From Oscillospiraceae bacterium (lineage in GTDB: Bacteria; Bacillota_A; Clostridia; Oscillospirales; Oscillospiraceae): a stretch of 5,269 nt of DNA. A program made the translations under genes and the position numbers. Every line of letters begins with the position of its first letter. The first letter of the stretch is position 1. Below are positions 1 through 5,269 of this stretch, one piece after another. The notes under the pieces were generated by a model. It saw only the letters and a program-made list of their open reading frames with translations, was not told the origin of the DNA and made no database searches. The stretch is from the NCBI GenBank assembly GCA_017455225.1, contig JAFTBL010000071.1, positions 1-5,269 on the forward strand, written 5' to 3'.

Positions 1-18
1 ACGGCTACGCCGTTTTTT
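1..18 (+). terminator. Small hairpin plus T-run at the left edge, possible plus-strand terminator
   Basis: ACGGC (1-5) and GCCGT (9-13) form a 5-bp stem around a TAC loop and run directly into six T residues (13-18). This is the form of an intrinsic terminator for a plus-strand transcript arriving from outside the window. The window edge may cut off the outer part of the stem, so its real strength cannot be judged. It could also be one flank of the inverted-repeat element that follows. Confidence 0.4.
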
Positions 19-21
19 GGC

Positions 22-179
22 AAAAGGATCGCAGCCTACTTCGCGCACTCATTGCCCGCCAAAGGCGGACAATTCACACACTTCGTAGGCTGAGCGGTGT
101 AATTTGCCACGTTCACGCCGCGGCAAATTACGATCTGAACTCTTCGTGCCGTGCGCGGCACGAAATCTGCGATGCTTTT
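22..179. repeat. Inverted-repeat-bounded element with three internal hairpins (MITE-like repeat or structured RNA)
   Basis: No coding sequence is supported here. The outer ends AAAAGGATCGCAG (22-34) and CTGCGATGCTTTT (167-179) are inverted repeats matching at 12 of 13 positions. Three stem-loops lie inside. The first pairs CAGCCTAC (32-39) with GTAGGCTG (85-92) and contains a nested stem, ATTG-CCGCC (51-60) with GGCGG-CAAT (64-73), with one C-A mismatch. The second pairs GTAATTTGCC (99-108) with GGCAAATTAC (122-131). The third pairs TTCGTGCCG (143-151) with CGGCACGAA (156-164) across a 4-base loop. Together they make a multi-branch structure closed by the outer repeat. On the plus strand the closing helix is followed by six T residues (176-181). 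A non-autonomous miniature repeat and a structured RNA both fit. I do not recognise a named RNA family. Confidence 0.45.
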
Positions 180-188
180 TTACAAGAT

Positions 189-220
189 AAAAGCGCGCCG
201 GGCGATCACGCCCGGCGCGC
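189..220 (-). terminator. Intrinsic terminator of the SGNH hydrolase pair
   Basis: A perfect 12-bp GC-rich stem (193-204 with 209-220) closes on a 4-base loop (205-208). Read on the minus strand it is followed by TTTTATCTT. It begins 3 bases after the stop codon of the last hydrolase gene, so it ends that transcription unit. Confidence 0.9.
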
Positions 221-223
221 TGT

Positions 224-1321
224 TCATCTTTTTTCCAGCTTCAGCGCCTGCCGAAGCAGCGGCTCCAGCGCCTCGGCAAACGCCCAGAAGCCCAGATCGT
301 TGGGATGGGTGCCGTCCACGGTACAGGTGTTGCTGCCGCCGAAATCCTCGTAAAAGGTCAGCCCGTCGGTGAACCACACGTTCCTGTCCCCTGCCTCCAG
401 CGCGTGGCGGTAGGTGGTGCAGATCACCTCCCGCCGCAGCGCCGACTCGTTGGCGCCGTAGCGGACGGTGGAGGTGGTGAAGATCACCGGCAGGTCCGGC
501 TGAGCGGCGCGGACAGTCCTGAAAAACGGCTCGTGAGACTGGCGCAGCTGCTCCAGCCCCCGGGCGTTGGCGTCGTAGTCGATCACCAGCGCGCTCATGG
601 GCAGAGCGGCGATGTATTCCGCCATGGCCTGCTCGCCCCGCCCGCCGTCGGAAAAGCCCAGATTGATATGATCCGTGTTCAGCCGCCGGGACAGCATGGC
701 GGGATAGGCGTTGCCCGCGTGGGAAGCACTGCCCCCTTGCGTGATGGAGGTACCGTAATAGACCACGGGCAGCTCCGCCGCATAGCGGTGACGGGGCGGC
801 TCCAGCGCGGCATCCTCCTCCAGCGCGATCCACACGTCCTTCACGTCGCTGTACAGAGGAAAATTGATCTCCAGCTCCCGCATCTGACGCGGCCCCACCG
901 TGATCAGCGACTCGTACCCCGGCGCAAAGAGGAAGTCCCTGCGGCTGACGGACGAGCCGTCGGCGGAGATATCCGGGCGAAACGTGTTGACGTATTCGCC
1001 GTCGGCGTACAGGTCGAAGCAAAGGGTGCCCATCAGCGCCCCGTTGGGGTTGGGCGCCAGAGCGGACACGGCGCACTTGAGAATGACGCGCCGGCTGTCA
1101 GTGCGGAAGCGGATGCGTCCGCCGGCGGTGCACAGGTACATCTGCTGCAGCGCCTCGTTGCACTGCGCCGCCACCTCGTGGGGCAGGCGGCGGTAATCCC
1201 CCGGCTCCGCCCGGTACAAGCCCCGGATCTCAAAGGGCTCGCACGGAAGATGCCGGGTGGTGATGCCCTGATAGTCCACCGTTTCCCCGGCAAAGTTTTT
1301 GTCGATCTCCTCGATCCTCAC
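224..1321 (-). CDS. SGNH/GDSL-family hydrolase (putative esterase), second copy of a tandem pair
   Basis: A 365-residue protein with the layout of clostridial SGNH hydrolases that carry an N-terminal GxDLY-type beta domain (roughly residues 1-180, motif CFDLY at 101-105) before the SGNH catalytic domain (about 185-360). The nucleophile is Ser192 in GTSIT. Block II is NLGFSDGG with Gly222. Block III is DYDAN with Asn252. Block V is VDGTHPNDLGF with Asp336 and His339. All catalytic and oxyanion-hole positions are therefore present. There is no signal peptide or membrane segment, so it should be cytoplasmic. The family suggests ester hydrolysis, possibly deacetylation of sugars; the substrate is unknown. 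The start is GTG, with AAGGGGG (1330-1336) 8 bases upstream, and it lies 15 bases after the stop of the upstream paralog, so the two are co-transcribed. The conserved N-terminus IEEIDKNF matches the paralog directly after this start. Over residues 5-76 the two proteins share 58 of 72 residues. Around the Asn block this copy (DYDANARGLEQL) differs more from the form I know for the family than its neighbour does, which hints at changed specificity. Confidence 0.88.
   Translation of the reverse strand: MRIEEIDKNFAGETVDYQGITTRHLPCEPFEIRGLYRAEPGDYRRLPHEVAAQCNEALQQMYLCTAGGRIRFRTDSRRVILKCAVSALAPNPNGALMGTLCFDLYADGEYVNTFRPDISADGSSVSRRDFLFAPGYESLITVGPRQMRELEINFPLYSDVKDVWIALEEDAALEPPRHRYAAELPVVYYGTSITQGGSASHAGNAYPAMLSRRLNTDHINLGFSDGGRGEQAMAEYIAALPMSALVIDYDANARGLEQLRQSHEPFFRTVRAAQPDLPVIFTTSTVRYGANESALRREVICTTYRHALEAGDRNVWFTDGLTFYEDFGGSNTCTVDGTHPNDLGFWAFAEALEPLLRQALKLEKR
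808..856. repeat. 49-bp perfect direct repeat, copy 1 (within the second hydrolase gene)
   Basis: These 49 bases are identical to 1915-1963 in the paralogous gene, including all synonymous positions. They encode the segment ending the N-terminal beta domain (LYSDVKDVWIALEEDA). A second perfect match of 35 bases links 1204-1238 with 2311-2345 (PFEIRGLYRAE). These are remnants of the gene duplication, or patches kept identical by gene conversion. Confidence 0.85.
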
Positions 1322-1336
1322 GTTCCCTGCCCCCTT

Positions 1337-2443
1337 TCACATCGCGCCGTGCAGGATGCCCCGCAGCAGCGGCTCCAGCGCGCGCACGTAGCACCAGAAC
1401 CCCAGATCGTTGGGGTGGGTATGATCCACCGTGCACATGCCGCTGCCGCCGAAATCGGCGAACACCGTCTGCCCGTCGATGAACCACACGTTCCTGTCCC
1501 CCGCCGCCACCGCGTAGTCGTAGGTAGCGCGGATCGCCTCACGCCGGGCGGCGGTGGTGTCGCCCCAATGTGCGTCTGTGGCGGACAGCATGATAATGGG
1601 CAGCTCCGGCTGAGCGGCGCGGACGGTCTTGAAAAACGGCTCGTGGGTGTGCCAGAGATGCTCGGCGCTGGGGGCGTTGTGGTCGTAATCCATCACCAGC
1701 GCACTCATGGACAGGCCGGCCACGTAGTCCGCCATGACCTGCTCGCCCTTTCCGCCGCTGGAAAAGCCCAGATTGAGGAAATCGGCGTTCAGCCGCTGGG
1801 ACAAAATGGCGGGATAGGCGTTGCCGGGGTGGGCGGCACAGCCCCCCTGGGTGATAGAGCTGCCGTAGAACACCACGGGGCGCTCCGTCAGATACGGCGT
1901 GGGCGGCGCCACGACGGCATCCTCCTCCAGCGCGATCCACACGTCCTTCACGTCGCTGTACAGCGGGAAATGGATCAGCACCTCCCGCATTTTCCGCCCG
2001 TCCCGCAGGGTGATCATGCCCTCGTAGCCGGGGCGGTAATAATACTCCTGACGGCTGACGTGGCCGCCGGCGCTGAAGTCGGGGCGGAACGCGCCCCGGT
2101 AGCAGCCGTCGGTGTAGAGGTCGAAGCAGTTGCTGGCGATCAGCGGCTGCTTGACCGGGGGGCGCATATCAGTCTCCACGCAGCGGATCACGAACCGGCT
2201 GCTGTCAGTGCGGAAGCGGATCCGCCCGCCGGAGGTACACAGGTACATCTGCTGCAACGCCTCGCTGCACTGCGCCGCCACCTGGTGTGGCAGACGGCGG
2301 TAATCCCCCTGCTCCGCCCGGTACAAGCCCCGGATCTCAAAGGGCGCGGCAGGCAGACGCCACACGGTCATGCCCTCATAGCTCACCTTTTCCGCGGCGA
2401 AATTTTTGTCGATCTCCTCGATGTTTTTTCGCTCATTGCTCAC
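1337..2443 (-). CDS. SGNH/GDSL-family hydrolase (putative esterase), first copy of a tandem pair
   Basis: A 368-residue paralog of the gene that follows it, with the same two-part plan: an N-terminal GxDLY-type beta domain (CFDLY at 106-110) and an SGNH catalytic domain. Catalytic positions are Ser196 (GSSIT), Gly226 (NLGFSSGG), Asn256 (DYDHNAP) and Asp340/His343 (VDHTHPNDLGFW). The DYDHNAP...THEPFF stretch is the form I associate with this family in clostridia, so this copy may keep the ancestral activity. No signal peptide is seen, so it is probably a cytoplasmic esterase; the substrate is unknown. I chose the GTG at 2441-2443 because GGAGGA (2451-2456) sits 7 bases upstream and the N-terminus then aligns with the paralog. 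The reading frame stays open upstream to 2689, but its ATG at 2480-2482 lies inside the promoter -10 box and cannot be the start of a transcript made from that promoter. It is the first gene of a two-gene operon. Confidence 0.88.
   Translation of the reverse strand: MSNERKNIEEIDKNFAAEKVSYEGMTVWRLPAAPFEIRGLYRAEQGDYRRLPHQVAAQCSEALQQMYLCTSGGRIRFRTDSSRFVIRCVETDMRPPVKQPLIASNCFDLYTDGCYRGAFRPDFSAGGHVSRQEYYYRPGYEGMITLRDGRKMREVLIHFPLYSDVKDVWIALEEDAVVAPPTPYLTERPVVFYGSSITQGGCAAHPGNAYPAILSQRLNADFLNLGFSSGGKGEQVMADYVAGLSMSALVMDYDHNAPSAEHLWHTHEPFFKTVRAAQPELPIIMLSATDAHWGDTTAARREAIRATYDYAVAAGDRNVWFIDGQTVFADFGGSGMCTVDHTHPNDLGFWCYVRALEPLLRGILHGAM
1915..1963. repeat. 49-bp perfect direct repeat, copy 2 (within the first hydrolase gene)
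   Basis: Identical base for base to 808-856 in the downstream paralog. Surrounding sequence differs at many synonymous and non-synonymous sites, so the identity is patchy rather than uniform along the duplication. Confidence 0.85.
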
Positions 2444-2450
2444 GGCTTCA

Positions 2451-2456
2451 TCCTCC
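2451..2456 (-). promoter_or_regulatory. Shine-Dalgarno site that fixes the GTG start of the first hydrolase
   Basis: GGAGGA on the minus strand, 7 bases before the GTG at 2443. It supports the shorter 368-residue protein over in-frame ATG choices further upstream. Confidence 0.85.
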
Positions 2457-2477
2457 GATCCCTTCGGTTCGGCGAAA

Positions 2478-2506
2478 ATCATAGCATCTCCGCCCCCTCC
2501 TGTCAA
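2478..2506 (-). promoter_or_regulatory. Consensus sigma-A promoter for the SGNH hydrolase operon
   Basis: On the minus strand, TTGACA (2506-2501, perfect -35) is followed by a 17-base spacer and TATGAT (2483-2478, 5 of 6 matches to the -10 consensus), with a TGC extended -10 directly before it. Transcription should begin near 2470-2471, giving a leader of about 27 bases that contains the GGAGGA ribosome site before the GTG start. It sits about 24 bases beyond the terminator of the upstream gene, so the two units are separate. I see no clear operator or cre-like palindrome around it. Confidence 0.87.
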
Positions 2507-2528
2507 CCGTGCGGGGCGCAAAAAGCGG

Positions 2529-2559
2529 AAAAGAGCCCCGGCTTCCGCCGGGGCTCTTT
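2529..2559 (-). terminator. Intrinsic terminator of the 2-oxoacid dehydrogenase unit
   Basis: A perfect 13-bp stem (2530-2542 with 2547-2559) on a 4-base loop, beginning 21 bases after the E1 stop codon. On the minus strand the stem ends in CTCTTTT and is followed by CCGCTTTTTG. The stem has T residues on one arm and A residues on the other, so it could also stop transcription arriving from the other side. Confidence 0.9.
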
Positions 2560-2580
2560 CGATTTTGGGAAAATCGGCGC

Positions 2581-5055
<2,475 letters not shown>

Positions 5056-5108
5056 AGTTCAGACACTTCCTCCGAATCAAATTTTTCTCAATGCGTATCG
5101 CCGCCGCT

Positions 5109-5269
5109 TCACAGCTGCACCGCAAAGGCAGCCTCGCGGATGATCTCACTGACGGACGGGTGCGGATACACGATCTCCCGGATGGCATCGATGGTCATCT
5201 CCTGCTCGATCATGATGCCGCAGGCCACGATGAACTCGCTGGAGTAGTTGGACATGATGTGGGCGCCCA
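5109..5269 (-). CDS. lpdA: Dihydrolipoamide dehydrogenase (E3), C-terminal end only
   Basis: The last 52 residues of a gene that enters from the right edge and ends at TGA (5109-5111). The segment is the end of the pyridine nucleotide-disulfide oxidoreductase dimerisation domain: GAHIMSNYSSEFI, then a helix, then YPHPSVSE. The last corresponds to the HPTxSE signature of dihydrolipoamide dehydrogenases, whose His-Glu pair acts as the catalytic base across the dimer. E3 is an FAD enzyme that reoxidises dihydrolipoyl-E2 with NAD+. Its place directly upstream of E1 supports this over related flavoprotein reductases. The FAD- and NAD-binding domains and the redox disulfide lie outside the window. 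Other lipoamide or mercuric reductase-type members cannot be fully excluded from the C-terminus alone. Confidence 0.85.
   Translation of the reverse strand, partial: GAHIMSNYSSEFIVACGIMIEQEMTIDAIREIVYPHPSVSEIIREAAFAVQL

Noticed and set aside
1..188. CRISPR array, tRNA or known riboswitch in the left intergenic region
   Set aside because: There are no evenly spaced direct repeats, no cloverleaf with the conserved T-loop, and no riboswitch core I recognise. The repeats are inverted, not direct.
151..372. 73-codon plus-strand open frame
   Set aside because: It starts inside a hairpin, crosses the minus-strand terminator and then runs antisense to the hydrolase gene. It is Arg/Pro-rich with no family resemblance.

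Overview
The window reads as chromosomal DNA of a GC-rich anaerobic Firmicute, most likely an Oscillospiraceae/Ruminococcaceae-type gut clostridium. This is inferred from GC-rich coding sequence, strong Shine-Dalgarno sites, compact intrinsic terminators, a consensus sigma-A promoter and the protein families present. The species cannot be read from the sequence. Every gene I can support is on the minus strand, so the window is transcribed from right to left.

Right part (5269 to about 2530): the end of a 2-oxoacid dehydrogenase gene cluster. It opens with the last 52 residues of a dihydrolipoamide dehydrogenase (E3). After 53 bases comes one long gene for an E1 component in which the alpha and beta subunits are fused into an 824-residue protein. 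A 13-bp GC-rich hairpin with a T-tract ends this unit. The E2 acyltransferase is not in the window and would be expected further upstream, beyond base 5269. E1 would decarboxylate the 2-oxoacid on thiamine diphosphate, E2 would carry the acyl group on lipoate, and E3 would reoxidise the lipoate. The substrate (pyruvate, branched-chain 2-oxoacid or acetoin) cannot be decided from sequence alone.

Middle and left (2506 to about 189): a separate two-gene unit with its own near-perfect promoter (TTGACA, 17-bp spacer, TGC-TATGAT). It encodes two tandem paralogous SGNH/GDSL-family hydrolases of 368 and 365 residues, 15 bases apart, and ends in a 12-bp intrinsic terminator. Both copies keep the catalytic Ser, Gly, Asn and Asp-x-x-His positions and neither has a signal peptide. 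They look like cytoplasmic esterases, perhaps acting on imported acylated sugars. They arose by duplication of a whole gene, and stretches of DNA up to 49 bases are still identical between them.

Far left (1 to 188): non-coding. It holds a short terminator-like hairpin on the plus strand, then about 158 bases bounded by an imperfect 13-bp terminal inverted repeat that encloses three further hairpins. This is the least explained part of the window. It may be a MITE-like extragenic repeat or a structured RNA.
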